A stretch of DNA of 64,000 bases from Actinoplanes auranticolor (GCF_018332655.1 NZ_BOQL01000058.1:110237-174236), one strand, 5' to 3'; positions 48,461 to 57,197 are shown, counted from the first letter of the stretch. Notes: a model not told the origin generated them from the sequence alone. Translations and numbers: made by a program.

Positions 48461-49771
48461 GTGCCGGCAGCGATGGTGATCGGCCTGGTGCTGCACGCGA
48501 GCCACCGCCCCCGGTTCGAGGAGGCGGCCCGGACCCTGACCGGCGTGACGTTCGCCTGGGCGGTCTACGAGCGCGAGGACCAGATCCGGGAACGGGTCGC
48601 CGGGCTGCTGCGCGCCGAACGGCTGGACGGGCTGCTGCTCGGGCTGGTCCCGTACGCCCGCTCCCGGGATCTGCTGCCGCCCGAGCTGCCGGTCGCGGTG
48701 ACCCGCTCGGCCGCCCTGGATCTGGCTCTGGCCTGGTCGCGGGCCCGCGGTAACGGCTGGCCGGCCACCCCGGTCAGCATCGACACGTTCGCCCAGGAGA
48801 CCGTCGACGAGGTGGCCACGGCGCTGGAGCTGGACCGGCAGGCGATCGCGTGCCTGCCGTTCGAGCCCGAGCAGCCGATCGCCGACGTCCTCGCGTTCCA
48901 CCGCGAGCAGCTGGCCCGCACCGGCGCCGCGTACGTGATCAGCGTGCGCACCGGTGTCGCGGCCGCCCTGGACGGCAGCGTGGCCGTGTTGCACGCCCTG
49001 GCCACCCCGGGCACGATCCGCGCCGACCTGCACGAGCTGGCCCTGCGCATCCGGCACAAGCGCGCCGACAGCCTGCGCTTCGCCGCCGGGGTGTTCCTCA
49101 TCGCCAAGCCCGAGGAGAGCCCCGACCTGGACCGCGCCCGGGTCGGCCTGCTGCATCTGCTGCTCAACACCCCGGAGTTCGCGGACGCGTGGATAGACAA
49201 CCGGGGCCGGCGCGGCGTCGTCGTCTTCGCGCACGCGGCGCTCTTCGAGGCGGTCACCCACCAGTGGGTCGGCCTGCCGGTCCTCGCCGAGGCCCGCGAC
49301 ACGCTGGGCATCCGCGCGGTGGCGGGATTCGGGCTGGGCGACTCGGCCCGGCTGTGCGTGACGCTGGCCGAGCGGGCCGCCGCCCGGGCCGAGCAGGACG
49401 CCGATCCGGGGGCCTACCTGATCTCCGACAACGGCATGATGATCGGCCCGATGGGCGCCACCGGCATGCCGCTGACCTACACCTACCGCGAGCACGGCGA
49501 CATCGAGGCGCTGGCCGGACGGGTCGGGCTCAGCCCGGCGACCCTGTCCCGGCTGGCCGCGATCGAACGCAACCTCGGCGGCCGGCCGGTCTCGCCCAGC
49601 GAGCTGGCCCGCTCGCTGGGGATCACCGACCCCAGTGGGCGGCGGCTGATCCGCAAGCTGAGCGAGTCCCGCCTGGCCGTCGACGACGGCAGCTCGCAGG
49701 TGCACCGCAAAGGCCGCCCGACCCGGCTCTACCGCCTGGCCATCACCGCGGCCCTCGACGGTGCGGCATGA
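48461..49771 (+). CDS. Transcriptional regulator with unrecognised N-terminal sensor and C-terminal winged helix
   Basis: 436 residues from the GTG at 48461 (GGGGGGCGAGG upstream); ATG 48473 and GTG 48440 are alternatives. The last ~90 residues hold helix-turn-helix elements (LAGRVGLSPATLSRLAAIER and VSPSELARSLGITDPSGRRLIRKLSE), then a basic HRKGRPTRLYRL wing. The ~340 upstream residues (IGLVLHASHRPRFEEAARTL, LDGLLLGLVPYARSRDLLP, AEQDADPGAYLISDNGMMIG) are alpha/beta and may bind an effector. I do not recognise this domain. It is coupled by ATGA to the deacetylase gene and has the shared operator upstream. Confidence 0.75.
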   Translation: MPAAMVIGLVLHASHRPRFEEAARTLTGVTFAWAVYEREDQIRERVAGLLRAERLDGLLLGLVPYARSRDLLPPELPVAVTRSAALDLALAWSRARGNGWPATPVSIDTFAQETVDEVATALELDRQAIACLPFEPEQPIADVLAFHREQLARTGAAYVISVRTGVAAALDGSVAVLHALATPGTIRADLHELALRIRHKRADSLRFAAGVFLIAKPEESPDLDRARVGLLHLLLNTPEFADAWIDNRGRRGVVVFAHAALFEAVTHQWVGLPVLAEARDTLGIRAVAGFGLGDSARLCVTLAERAAARAEQDADPGAYLISDNGMMIGPMGATGMPLTYTYREHGDIEALAGRVGLSPATLSRLAAIERNLGGRPVSPSELARSLGITDPSGRRLIRKLSESRLAVDDGSSQVHRKGRPTRLYRLAITAALDGAA

Positions 49772-50997
49772 CCTACGACCTGCTGTTCACCGGCGGAGAG
49801 GTGCCGGGAACGGGTCCGGCCGACGTGGCGGTGCGCGACGGGCTCATCGCGGCCGTGGGACCGGGCCTGACCGGCGGGGCCCGCACGGTGGTGGACGTCG
49901 CCGGGCTGCTGGTCACCCCGGGGCTGGTCGACCTGCACACGCACGTCGGGCCGGGCTACTGGGGCATCGAGCCGGATCCGGTCGCCTGGTGCTCCGGCGT
50001 CACCACCTGGGTGGATGCCGGGTCGGCGGGCGCGTACACGCTGGGCGGGCTGCGCCGGGTGGCGGCCGGCACGGACGTGCGGGTGCCGGCGCTGCTGAAC
50101 ATCTCCGCGGTGGGGCTGGCCGGGCGTACCGGGGAGAGCCGCGACCTGGACAACTGCGACACCGCGCTGGCGATCGACACCGTGCAGGCGCATCGCGACC
50201 TGATCCGCGGGATCAAGGTCCGCATCGACCGCGAGACCGTCGGCGGCAACGGTGTCGAACCCCTGCGGCGCGCCCTGGCCGCGGCCCAGTTCTGCGGCAT
50301 CCCGGTCATGGTCCACATCGGTACGGCCCCACCCGCGCTCGACGAGGTGCTCGGCCTGCTGCGTCCCGGCGACATCGTGACGCACTGCGCCAGCGGTATC
50401 GCCGCTCCCCTCGGCCCGGCCGTGCGCGCCGCCCGCGAGCGTGGCGTGCTGCTCGACATCGGCCACGGCTCCGGCGGCTTCGCCTTCGACGTGCTGGAGC
50501 GGCAGCTCGCCGAGGGGCTCGCGCCGGACACGGTCTCCACCGACCTGCACGCCCGTTCGGTGCACGGCCCGGTCTTCGACCTGCCCACCACGATGACCAA
50601 ACTGCTCGCCGCCGGCCTGCCGCTGGACGAGGTGCTCGCCGCCGCGACCGTGCGGCCCGCCCGCGCCCTCGGGCTGCCCGGCGGGACGCTGGCCGTGGGC
50701 GCGCCCGCCGACCTGGCGGTGTTCCGGGTCGAGGAGGGCGCGTTCGAGGTGGTGGACGCGCACCGCCAGGTCCGGCACGCCCCGCTGCGGCTGGTCAACG
50801 AGGCGACGTACGTGGCCGGCCGCCGGATGGTTCCCCGACTGAGCCCGCCGCCCCCGCCGTGGATCCCACTGACCGACGCCCAGCGTGCCGCTCTCGCCCG
50901 GCGCGAGCGCGACCTGCGGGCCCTGCTCACCGCGCCGCTGGTCGGCGCGGACGGCCTGGCCGAACAGTTCCCGAGACCGACACCGAGGAGTTCCTGA
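49768..50997 (+). CDS. Amidohydrolase/deacetylase (Atu3266/EF_0837 type)
   Basis: 409 residues. The metal-site residues of the amidohydrolase barrel are visible: HTH in VDLHTHVGPGYWG (about 58-60), the carboxylated Lys in GIKVRIDRETVG (about 150), His in VMVHIGTAPP, His in DIVTHCASG, and Asp in VSTDLHARSVHG. The Cys in AWCSGVTTWVDAGSAG belongs to this subfamily. Related enzymes deacetylate N-acetyl D-amino or hydroxy acids. The frame is continuous, with ATGA coupling to the regulator and TGATG coupling to ridA. In context it could remove the acetyl group before deamination. Confidence 0.88.
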   Translation: MTYDLLFTGGEVPGTGPADVAVRDGLIAAVGPGLTGGARTVVDVAGLLVTPGLVDLHTHVGPGYWGIEPDPVAWCSGVTTWVDAGSAGAYTLGGLRRVAAGTDVRVPALLNISAVGLAGRTGESRDLDNCDTALAIDTVQAHRDLIRGIKVRIDRETVGGNGVEPLRRALAAAQFCGIPVMVHIGTAPPALDEVLGLLRPGDIVTHCASGIAAPLGPAVRAARERGVLLDIGHGSGGFAFDVLERQLAEGLAPDTVSTDLHARSVHGPVFDLPTTMTKLLAAGLPLDEVLAAATVRPARALGLPGGTLAVGAPADLAVFRVEEGAFEVVDAHRQVRHAPLRLVNEATYVAGRRMVPRLSPPPPPWIPLTDAQRAALARRERDLRALLTAPLVGADGLAEQFPRPTPRSS

Positions 50998-51371
50998 TGC
51001 CCCGTGCCATCAACACCGACAAGGCCGCACCCGCCGGCGGCCCCTACTCGCACGCCGTCGTCGCCGGCGACACCATCTACCTGGCCGGCGCGATTCCGGC
51101 CCTGCCGGACGGCACCCGGGTCACCGGCAGCTTCGCCGAGCAGGCGCACGCGGCCTTCCGCAACCTGGCCGCCGTGGCCGAGGCGGCCGGCAGCAGCCTC
51201 GACCAGGCCGTCCGGGTCGGCGTCTACCTGCGCGACTTCGCCGACTTCGCCGAGCTCAACGAGATCTACCCGCAGTACATCAAGGGCGAGCACCTGCCCG
51301 TCCGCACCACGCTGCCGGTCCCGCTGGTCGGCTTCGACATCGAGATCGACGCCGTGCTCTACACCGCCTGA
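50997..51371 (+). CDS. RidA-family reactive intermediate deaminase
   Basis: 124 residues, normal length, GAGGAG upstream. Motifs include GGPYSHAVVAGDTIYLAG, QAHAAFRNLAAVAEAAGSS, VRVGVYLRDFADFAELNEIY, and the substrate-carboxylate Arg in LPVRTTLPVPLVGFDIEIDA. RidA hydrolyses 2-aminoacrylate-like enamines or imines to keto acids. Adjacency to a dehydratase-type PLP enzyme gives a direct metabolic reason for its presence. Some RidA members lack deaminase activity, but the key Arg is kept here. It overlaps the convergent hydrolase by 13 bp. Confidence 0.92.
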   Translation: MPRAINTDKAAPAGGPYSHAVVAGDTIYLAGAIPALPDGTRVTGSFAEQAHAAFRNLAAVAEAAGSSLDQAVRVGVYLRDFADFAELNEIYPQYIKGEHLPVRTTLPVPLVGFDIEIDAVLYTA

Positions 51372-52093
51372 CGCTTGCGCACCCATTCGACGGCCTGCCC
51401 CACCGCGGCGCGTGACGCCTCGGTGTGGTCGGCGATGTCGAAGCTGTGCTGCCCGTCGGGCACCTCGATGATCTCGACGTCGGCCGCTCTGTCCAGGAAC
51501 GTCTGCACTCCTGCGGCGAAGCCCGGGTGCTCACGGCCCACCCGGGTGAGCAGGATCGGCGGGGCGCCCGGCCCGATCGCCTCGGCCGGGGCGACGAAGC
51601 CCGGCGCGGCCACCATCCCGGGCAGCGGGGTCACCACCGGGTAGGTCAGCGCGATGCCGCGCAGCCAGGCCGGCGCGGCATCGAGCCAGCCGGCGCTGAG
51701 CATGGCCCCGCCGGAGAAGAACCACAGCACCACCCGGTCCGCGTCGGCGCGCGGATCGGCCCGGGCGGCCGTCACGGCGGCGGCGACCTGACCCGCCGCC
51801 GTGGCGTAGTCCAGCACGAGGCCGTCCGGGCCCGGCGTGATCGGCAGCTGATGCTCCACCACCACGGCGGTCATCCCCTGCGCGGCCAGCAGCTGCCCGT
51901 ATCCGCGGTAGAGCGGCCAGTCCCGCGGCTGGGCCTGCAGCCCGGGCGGCAGCGGCGTGCCGTGCACCACCACGACCACCGGGTACGGCCCCGGCCCGTC
52001 GGGCCGGTAAGTGTCCACATTGTCCGTCCGCGCCGGCTCCCGGACCGGCGGTGACAGGACGAACGGGCGCAGGTACTCCGGGGTGTCAGCCAT
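51359..52093 (-). CDS. Alpha/beta hydrolase (dienelactone hydrolase/esterase-like)
   Basis: 244 residues from the ATG at 52093. PVVVVVHGTPLPPG holds the oxyanion hole, LWFFSGGAMLSAGWL the nucleophile Ser with a Phe in place of the first Gly of GxSxG, and VPDGQHSFDIADHTE the catalytic His. There is no signal peptide. The substrate is unknown. It is oriented towards the amino-sugar-acid cluster but lies outside its operons. Confidence 0.82.
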   Translation of the reverse strand: MADTPEYLRPFVLSPPVREPARTDNVDTYRPDGPGPYPVVVVVHGTPLPPGLQAQPRDWPLYRGYGQLLAAQGMTAVVVEHQLPITPGPDGLVLDYATAAGQVAAAVTAARADPRADADRVVLWFFSGGAMLSAGWLDAAPAWLRGIALTYPVVTPLPGMVAAPGFVAPAEAIGPGAPPILLTRVGREHPGFAAGVQTFLDRAADVEIIEVPDGQHSFDIADHTEASRAAVGQAVEWVRKRQAV

Positions 52094-52133
52094 GCCCGGC
52101 ACGTTATCGAAGCCCCGGCGACCGCATTGTCCC

Positions 52134-52192
52134 TTGACAGCGTGGCCGTCCATTTCTCTATAGTGCTAGTAGCCTAGTTAAAGCGAGAAACA
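52134..52192 (+). promoter_or_regulatory. Promoter and likely operator of the GntR-ABC operon
   Basis: TTGACA (52134-52139) is a perfect -35. TCTATA/TATAGT at 52157-52164 gives a -10 with a 17-19 bp spacer. CTAGTAGCCTAG (52166-52177) immediately downstream is an inverted CTAG repeat suitable for the GntR/YtrA-type repressor. This is the clearest vegetative promoter in the window. Confidence 0.7.
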
Positions 52193-52582
52193 GTGATCGA
52201 CTTTCACCTGGACGTCCGTTCCGGCGTCTCGCCGTACCAGCAGCTCGTGCAGCAGGTGCAGCGGGCGCTGCGACTCGGCCTGCTCTCCGTCGGGGACCAG
52301 CTCCCGACGGTCAAGGAGGTTGTGGCGAAGCTGGCGATCAATCCCAACACCGTGCTCAAGGCCTACCGGGAGCTGGAACATCTCGGCCTGGTCACCCCCC
52401 GCCCGGGGCTCGGCACGTTCGTGACCCACAGCCTGGCCGACGACTCGCTCGCCGCGCACGAACCACTGCGCCGCGAGTTGCTCGGCTGGCTGGACAAGGC
52501 GCAGCGGGCCGGCCTCGACGCGGACAGCATCGAGGCCCTGTTCCTGACGACATTCCGAAAGGCAACCGAGGTGACCCCATGA
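52193..52582 (+). CDS. GntR-family regulator (YtrA subfamily)
   Basis: 129 residues from a GTG. FHLDVRSGVSPYQQLVQQVQRAL opens the winged helix, and GDQLPTVKEVVAKLAINPNTVLKAYRELEHLGLVTPRPGLGTFV is the GntR helix-turn-helix. The C-terminus is only ~45 residues (dimerisation helices), which is YtrA-type. YtrA regulators usually head ABC operons and respond to cell-envelope stress. The stop overlaps the ATPase start (ATGA). Confidence 0.92.
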   Translation: MIDFHLDVRSGVSPYQQLVQQVQRALRLGLLSVGDQLPTVKEVVAKLAINPNTVLKAYRELEHLGLVTPRPGLGTFVTHSLADDSLAAHEPLRRELLGWLDKAQRAGLDADSIEALFLTTFRKATEVTP

Positions 52583-53484
52583 AACCGGTCCTGCGTACCC
52601 AGGGACTGAGCAAGAGCTACGGCAGCCGGCCCGCCCTCATCGACGTCACCCTCACCGTTCCCGCCGGCCGCGTCGTCGGGCTGGTCGGGCCGAACGGCGC
52701 GGGCAAGTCCACCCTGCTCAACCTGGCCGCCGGGATGATCGCCCCCACGGCCGGCACGATCGAGGTGCTCGGCTCGCGCCCGGCCGCCGACGCCGCCCAG
52801 CTGGCCCGGATCGGCTTCGTGGCCCAGGACACCCCGGTCTACGCCGGCCTGACCGTCGGCGACCACCTGCGGATGGGCCGGCGGCTGAACCCCCGCTGGG
52901 ACGACGCGCTGGCGGAGGGGCGCGTCGCCCAGGTCGGTCTCGATCCCGCGCAGAAGGCCGGCCGGCTCTCCGGTGGCCAGCGCGCCCAGCTGGCGTTGAC
53001 CATCGCCGCCGCCAAGCGACCCGAGCTGCTGATCTTCGACGAGCCGGTGGCGTCGCTGGACCCGCTGGCCCGACGGGCCTTCCTGCAGAGCCTCATGGAG
53101 TTCGTGGCCGAGCTGGAGGTCGGCGTCATCCTCTCGTCGCACCTGCTCAGCGACCTGGAACGGGTCTGCGACCACATGATCGTGCTGACCGGCTCGCGGG
53201 TGCAGCTGACCGGCGACGTCGAGGACCTGCTGGCCACCCACTACCGGCTGGTCGCGGCCCGGGGCGGGCTCGACGCCCTGCCGCCGGGCGTGGAGGTGAT
53301 CCACGCCGAGCACACCGACCGGCAGAGCACGCTGCTCGTGCACGACACCGTCGGCGCGGTGCCGGGCCTGGCCGCCGACACCGAGCACCTCAATCTGGAG
53401 GACATGATCCTCGCGTACCTGACCCGGGCCGCCCTCGGCGCGGTCGGCGCCCGCGCCCCGCAGACCCTGGAGGCACAACGATGA
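52579..53484 (+). CDS. ABC transporter ATP-binding protein
   Basis: 301 residues. Walker A GPNGAGKSTLL, signature LSGGQRAQLAL, Walker B LLIFDEPVASLDPLA and switch LSSHLLSDLERV are present. The C-terminal extension (residues ~225-300) is typical of YtrB-like exporters. It is co-translated with the GntR regulator upstream and the permease downstream (ATGA overlaps). Confidence 0.93.
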   Translation: MKPVLRTQGLSKSYGSRPALIDVTLTVPAGRVVGLVGPNGAGKSTLLNLAAGMIAPTAGTIEVLGSRPAADAAQLARIGFVAQDTPVYAGLTVGDHLRMGRRLNPRWDDALAEGRVAQVGLDPAQKAGRLSGGQRAQLALTIAAAKRPELLIFDEPVASLDPLARRAFLQSLMEFVAELEVGVILSSHLLSDLERVCDHMIVLTGSRVQLTGDVEDLLATHYRLVAARGGLDALPPGVEVIHAEHTDRQSTLLVHDTVGAVPGLAADTEHLNLEDMILAYLTRAALGAVGARAPQTLEAQR

Positions 53485-54464
53485 TCTGGCTGACCTGGCG
53501 TCAGTTCCGCGGCCAGGCCGTGGTGGCCCTCGTCGCGCTGGGCGCCCTCGCGATCTTCCTGGTAATCCTCGGCCTGCAGCTGCGGAACGTCTACGACGCC
53601 AACGTCGGCTGCGCGGGCTGCTCCGTGGAGTCCGGTGCGCAGCTGCTCAAAGACAAGTACTTCTCCGTTCTGCTGCTCACCGGCTTCCTCATCATCCTGA
53701 TCCCGGCCGTCATCGGGGCGTTCTGGGGCGCCCCGCTGGTCGCCCGCGAGCTCGAGGCCGGCACGCACCGGCTGGTCTGGAACCAGAGCATCACCCGGAC
53801 CCGGTGGCTGGCGGTCAAGCTGTCGTTCGTCACGCTGGCCGCGCTGGCCTTCACCGGCGCCCTCAGCCTGCTGTTCACCTGGGCCGCCAGCCCGTACGAC
53901 CGGGCGCTCAACGACCGCTTCGACCCGTTGTTCTTCCCCACCCGCAACCTGGCCCCGCTGGGCTACGCCGTCTTCGCCGTCGTCGCCGGGATCACCATCG
54001 GGCTGCTCACCAAGCGGACCGTCATCGCCATGGCCGTCACGCTGGCCGCGTTCACGGCGATGCAGATCCTGATGCCCACTGTCATCCGTCCGCATCTGCA
54101 AGGGCCGATCACCGAGAACGTGCAGTTCACCGCGGTTGCCGCCCACGGCATCTGGACGAATCCGGCGGGACAGGTGTCGGTGGAGGGCTACGACGTGCCG
54201 GGCGCCTGGATGCTGACCAACGAGGCGAAGCTCGTCGACAGCACCGGAGCGCAGCCCAGCAAGGCCGTGACCGAGGTGTGCTTCACCGGTGACTTCGCCA
54301 AGGACAAGGCCTGCCTGGAGGCGCTGAACCTGCACAGCGTGCTGACGTACCAGCCGGCCGACCGGTACTGGACCTTCCAGTGGCTGGAGTTCGGGATCTA
54401 CCTGCTGCTCGCGCTGCTGCTGGCCGGGTACGCCTTCTGGCGCATCCCTCGCGGGCTCAGCTGA
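53481..54464 (+). CDS. ABC-2-like permease protein
   Basis: 327 residues. MIWLTWRQFRGQAVVALVAL opens TM1. A loop with CAGCSVESGAQLLKDKYFS follows, then IILIPAVIGAFWGAPLVARELEAGTHRLVWNQSITR, which is characteristic of the actinobacterial transporter-associated permease family. About six segments in all, with a large extracytoplasmic loop of ~120 residues near 205-300. It is the last gene of the operon; a long hairpin follows 23 bp after the stop. Confidence 0.9.
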   Translation: MIWLTWRQFRGQAVVALVALGALAIFLVILGLQLRNVYDANVGCAGCSVESGAQLLKDKYFSVLLLTGFLIILIPAVIGAFWGAPLVARELEAGTHRLVWNQSITRTRWLAVKLSFVTLAALAFTGALSLLFTWAASPYDRALNDRFDPLFFPTRNLAPLGYAVFAVVAGITIGLLTKRTVIAMAVTLAAFTAMQILMPTVIRPHLQGPITENVQFTAVAAHGIWTNPAGQVSVEGYDVPGAWMLTNEAKLVDSTGAQPSKAVTEVCFTGDFAKDKACLEALNLHSVLTYQPADRYWTFQWLEFGIYLLLALLLAGYAFWRIPRGLS

Positions 54465-54486
54465 CCGGCGTTTCCCCGGCGTTCTG

Positions 54487-54526
54487 CCCGCAGGCGTGGT
54501 CTCATCAGGATGATCACGCCTGCGGG
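54487..54526 (+). terminator. Long hairpin after the ABC operon
   Basis: CCCGCAGGCGTG (54487-54498) pairs perfectly with CACGCCTGCGGG (54515-54526). The loop itself contains TCATC-AG-GATGA, so the stem can extend. There is no U-tract. It separates the ABC operon from the urease genes 76 bp downstream and could also be a bidirectional or regulatory structure. Confidence 0.65.
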
Positions 54527-54601
54527 ACGGGGTAACACGTCGGAAACGTCGAGCTGCAAACATCGCTGGGCGTTCACAGCTCGGCGATCAGGGGGTTGGT
54601 T

Positions 54602-54904
54602 TTGTTCCTCAGCCAGCACGAGCAGGAACGCCTGCTCATCCACGTCGCGGCGGACGTCGCCCGGCGCCGGCGGGAGCGCGGCCTGCGCCTGAACCATCCC
54701 GAGGCGACCGCGATCATCACAGCCTTCCTGTTGGAGGGCGCGCGCGACGGGCGGACGGTCGCCGAGCTCATGGACGCCGGGCGCCGGGTGCTGACCCGCG
54801 AGGACGTGATGGACGGCGTACCCGAGATGCTGGTCGAGGTGCAGGTCGAGGCCACCTTCCCGGACGGCACCAAGCTGGTCACCGTGCACGGGCCGATCTC
54901 GTGA
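54602..54904 (+). CDS. ureA: Urease subunit gamma
   Basis: 100 residues, exactly the family length, from a TTG at 54602 with GGGGG 6 nt upstream; another TTG lies at 54596. LSQHEQERLLIHVAADVARRRRERGLRLNHPEA and LMDAGRRVLTREDVMDGVPEML are diagnostic. It is part of the UreABC trimer that hydrolyses urea to ammonia and carbamate. The stop overlaps the ureB GTG (GTGA). Confidence 0.95.
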   Translation: MFLSQHEQERLLIHVAADVARRRRERGLRLNHPEATAIITAFLLEGARDGRTVAELMDAGRRVLTREDVMDGVPEMLVEVQVEATFPDGTKLVTVHGPIS

Positions 54905-55311
54905 TTCCCGGCGAGATCATCGCCGGGGACGGTGACATCACGATCAACGGCGGGCGGCCGGTGCTCGCGCTGACCGTGCGCAATACCGGTGACCGGCCCG
55001 TGCAGGTCGGCTCGCACTACCACTTCGCCGAGTCCAACGCGGCGCTCGACTTCGACCGCGAGGCCGCCTGGGGCCACCGGCTCGCCGTGCCCGCGGGCAC
55101 CTCGGTCCGCTTCGAGCCGGGGATGCCGCGCGACGTCGAGCTGATCCCGTTCACCGGCCACCGCATCGTCCCCGGCCTGCGCGGCCTGGCCGGTGGCCCG
55201 CTCGACAGGCTCCCCGAGCCGCCGCCCGCGGACCCCGGCGACATCGAGCCGGCCGGCTCGCTGGACGAGGACACCGGAGAAGACCAGCCGTCGAACGGGA
55301 GCCCCCGGTGA
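54901..55311 (+). CDS. ureB: Urease subunit beta
   Basis: 136 residues. The core MIPGEIIAGDGDITINGG, VRNTGDRPVQVGSHYHFAESN and LDFDREAAWGHRLAVPAGTSVRFEPG is full length (about 105 residues). An acidic tail of ~30 residues (PPPADPGDIEPAGSLDEDTG) is an extension. It is a structural subunit next to the active-site subunit. Confidence 0.95.
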   Translation: MIPGEIIAGDGDITINGGRPVLALTVRNTGDRPVQVGSHYHFAESNAALDFDREAAWGHRLAVPAGTSVRFEPGMPRDVELIPFTGHRIVPGLRGLAGGPLDRLPEPPPADPGDIEPAGSLDEDTGEDQPSNGSPR

Positions 55312-55375
55312 AACCAACCGCCGAGCCAGGCCGTCAGGGACGGCGCAGCCAACGGGAGCACAGCGAGGCCACGGC

Positions 55376-57094
55376 GTGACCACACTCGACCGCGGCCGCT
55401 ACGCCGCCCTGTACGGACCCACCGCCGGCGACCGCATCCGGCTCGCCGACACCAACCTGCTCATCGAGGTCGAGGAGGACCGCAGCGCCGGACCGCAGCC
55501 GGGCGACGAGGTCGTCTTCGGCGGTGGCAAGGTGATCCGCGAGTCGATGGGCCAGTCCCGCGCCACCCGCGCCGAGGGCAGCCCGGACACGGTGATCACC
55601 GGCGCGGTGGTGCTCGACCACTGGGGCATCGTCAAGGCCGACATCGGCATCCGCGACGGCCGGGTCGTGGCGCTCGGCAAGGCCGGCAACCCCGACACGA
55701 TGGACGGCGTCCACCCGGACCTGGTGATCGGCCCCGGCACCGAGATCATCGCCGGCAACGGCAAGATCCTCACCGCCGGCGCGATCGACAGCCACGTCCA
55801 CCTGATCAGCCCGACCATCCTGGACACGGCGCTGGCCAGTGGCATCACCACGATCATCGGCGGCGGCACCGGCCCGGCCGAGGGCACCAAGGCCACCACG
55901 GTCACCCCGAACGCGTGGCACCTGGCCCGGATGCTCGAGTCCCTGGACCACTGGCCGATCAACGTGCTGCTGCTCGGCAAGGGCAACACCATGTCGAGCG
56001 AGTCGATGTGGGAGCAGCTGCGCGGCGGGGCCGGCGGCTTCAAGCTGCACGAGGACTGGGGCACCACGCCGGCGGTCATCGACGCCGCGCTGCGGGTCGC
56101 CGACGCGTCCGGGGTGCAGGTGGCCATCCACACCGACACGCTCAACGAGGCCGGCTTCGTCGAGGAGACCCTGCGGGCGATCGGGGGACGGTCGATCCAC
56201 GCGTACCACACGGAAGGGGCCGGCGGCGGGCACGCGCCGGACATCATCACGGTGGCCTCGCACCCCAACGTGCTGCCGTCGTCGACCAACCCGACGCGGC
56301 CGTACACCCGCAACACCCTCAGCGAGCACCTCGACATGCTGATGGTCTGCCACCACCTGAACTCCTCGGTGCCGGAGGACCTGGCCTTCGCGGAGAGCCG
56401 GATCCGTCCGTCCACCATGGCGGCCGAGGATCTGCTGCACGACCTGGGCGCGATCTCGATGATCGGCTCGGACTCGCAGGCGATGGGCCGGGTCGGAGAG
56501 GTCGTCATGCGCACGTGGCAGACCGCCCACGTGATGAAGGCGCGCCGCGGCGCGCTGCCGGGCGACGGCCCGGCGGACAACCTCAGGGCGAAGCGGTACG
56601 TGGCCAAGTACACGATCTGCCCGGCACTGGCCCACGGCATGGCCGAGCAGGTCGGCTCGGTCGAACCGGGCAAGCTGGCCGACCTGGTCCTGTGGGACCC
56701 GGCGTTCTTCGGCGTCCGCCCGGCCCTGGTGATCAAGGGCGGCATGATCGCCTCGGCCCAGATGGGCGACGCGAACGCCTCGATCCCCACCCCGCAGCCG
56801 GTGCTCCCCCGCCCGATGTTCGGCGCCTACGGCGTGGTGCCGTCGGTGACCTCGGTGGCCTTCGTGGCGCCGGCCGCCCTGGACGCCCTGCTGGGCGACC
56901 GGATCGGCGCGAAGCGGGCGCTGGTGCCGGTGGCGGACACCCGCTCGGTGGGCAAGGCGGACCTGCCCCACAACGACGCCCTGCCCCGCATCGAGGTGGA
57001 ACCGGACACGTTCACGGTCCGCATCGACGGCGAGGTGGTCGAGCCGGAACCGGTGACCGAGCTGCCGATGGCCCAGCGCTACTTCCTGTTCTGA
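55376..57094 (+). CDS. ureC: Urease subunit alpha
   Basis: 572 residues from a GTG at 55376; the frame is open upstream, but this start matches the family (VTTLDRGRYAALYGPTAGDR). The dinuclear nickel site is intact: HVH in IDSHVHLISP, the carbamylated Lys in GGFKLHEDWG (about 222), His in VAIHTDT and IHAYHTEGAGGGHAPD, the flap His in MVCHHLN, and Asp in IGSDSQAMG. It catalyses urea hydrolysis. A 64 bp gap separates it from ureB. Confidence 0.97.
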   Translation: MTTLDRGRYAALYGPTAGDRIRLADTNLLIEVEEDRSAGPQPGDEVVFGGGKVIRESMGQSRATRAEGSPDTVITGAVVLDHWGIVKADIGIRDGRVVALGKAGNPDTMDGVHPDLVIGPGTEIIAGNGKILTAGAIDSHVHLISPTILDTALASGITTIIGGGTGPAEGTKATTVTPNAWHLARMLESLDHWPINVLLLGKGNTMSSESMWEQLRGGAGGFKLHEDWGTTPAVIDAALRVADASGVQVAIHTDTLNEAGFVEETLRAIGGRSIHAYHTEGAGGGHAPDIITVASHPNVLPSSTNPTRPYTRNTLSEHLDMLMVCHHLNSSVPEDLAFAESRIRPSTMAAEDLLHDLGAISMIGSDSQAMGRVGEVVMRTWQTAHVMKARRGALPGDGPADNLRAKRYVAKYTICPALAHGMAEQVGSVEPGKLADLVLWDPAFFGVRPALVIKGGMIASAQMGDANASIPTPQPVLPRPMFGAYGVVPSVTSVAFVAPAALDALLGDRIGAKRALVPVADTRSVGKADLPHNDALPRIEVEPDTFTVRIDGEVVEPEPVTELPMAQRYFLF

Positions 57095-57197
57095 TGCCCG
57101 GTCGCACGCCGGCAGCGGCGGACATGGGATCCGGCCGGCCGCACGACCGCTCCAGCCCGGCGCCCGGCCAATCCGAGCGAGCGGCGCGGTGGCCGGT

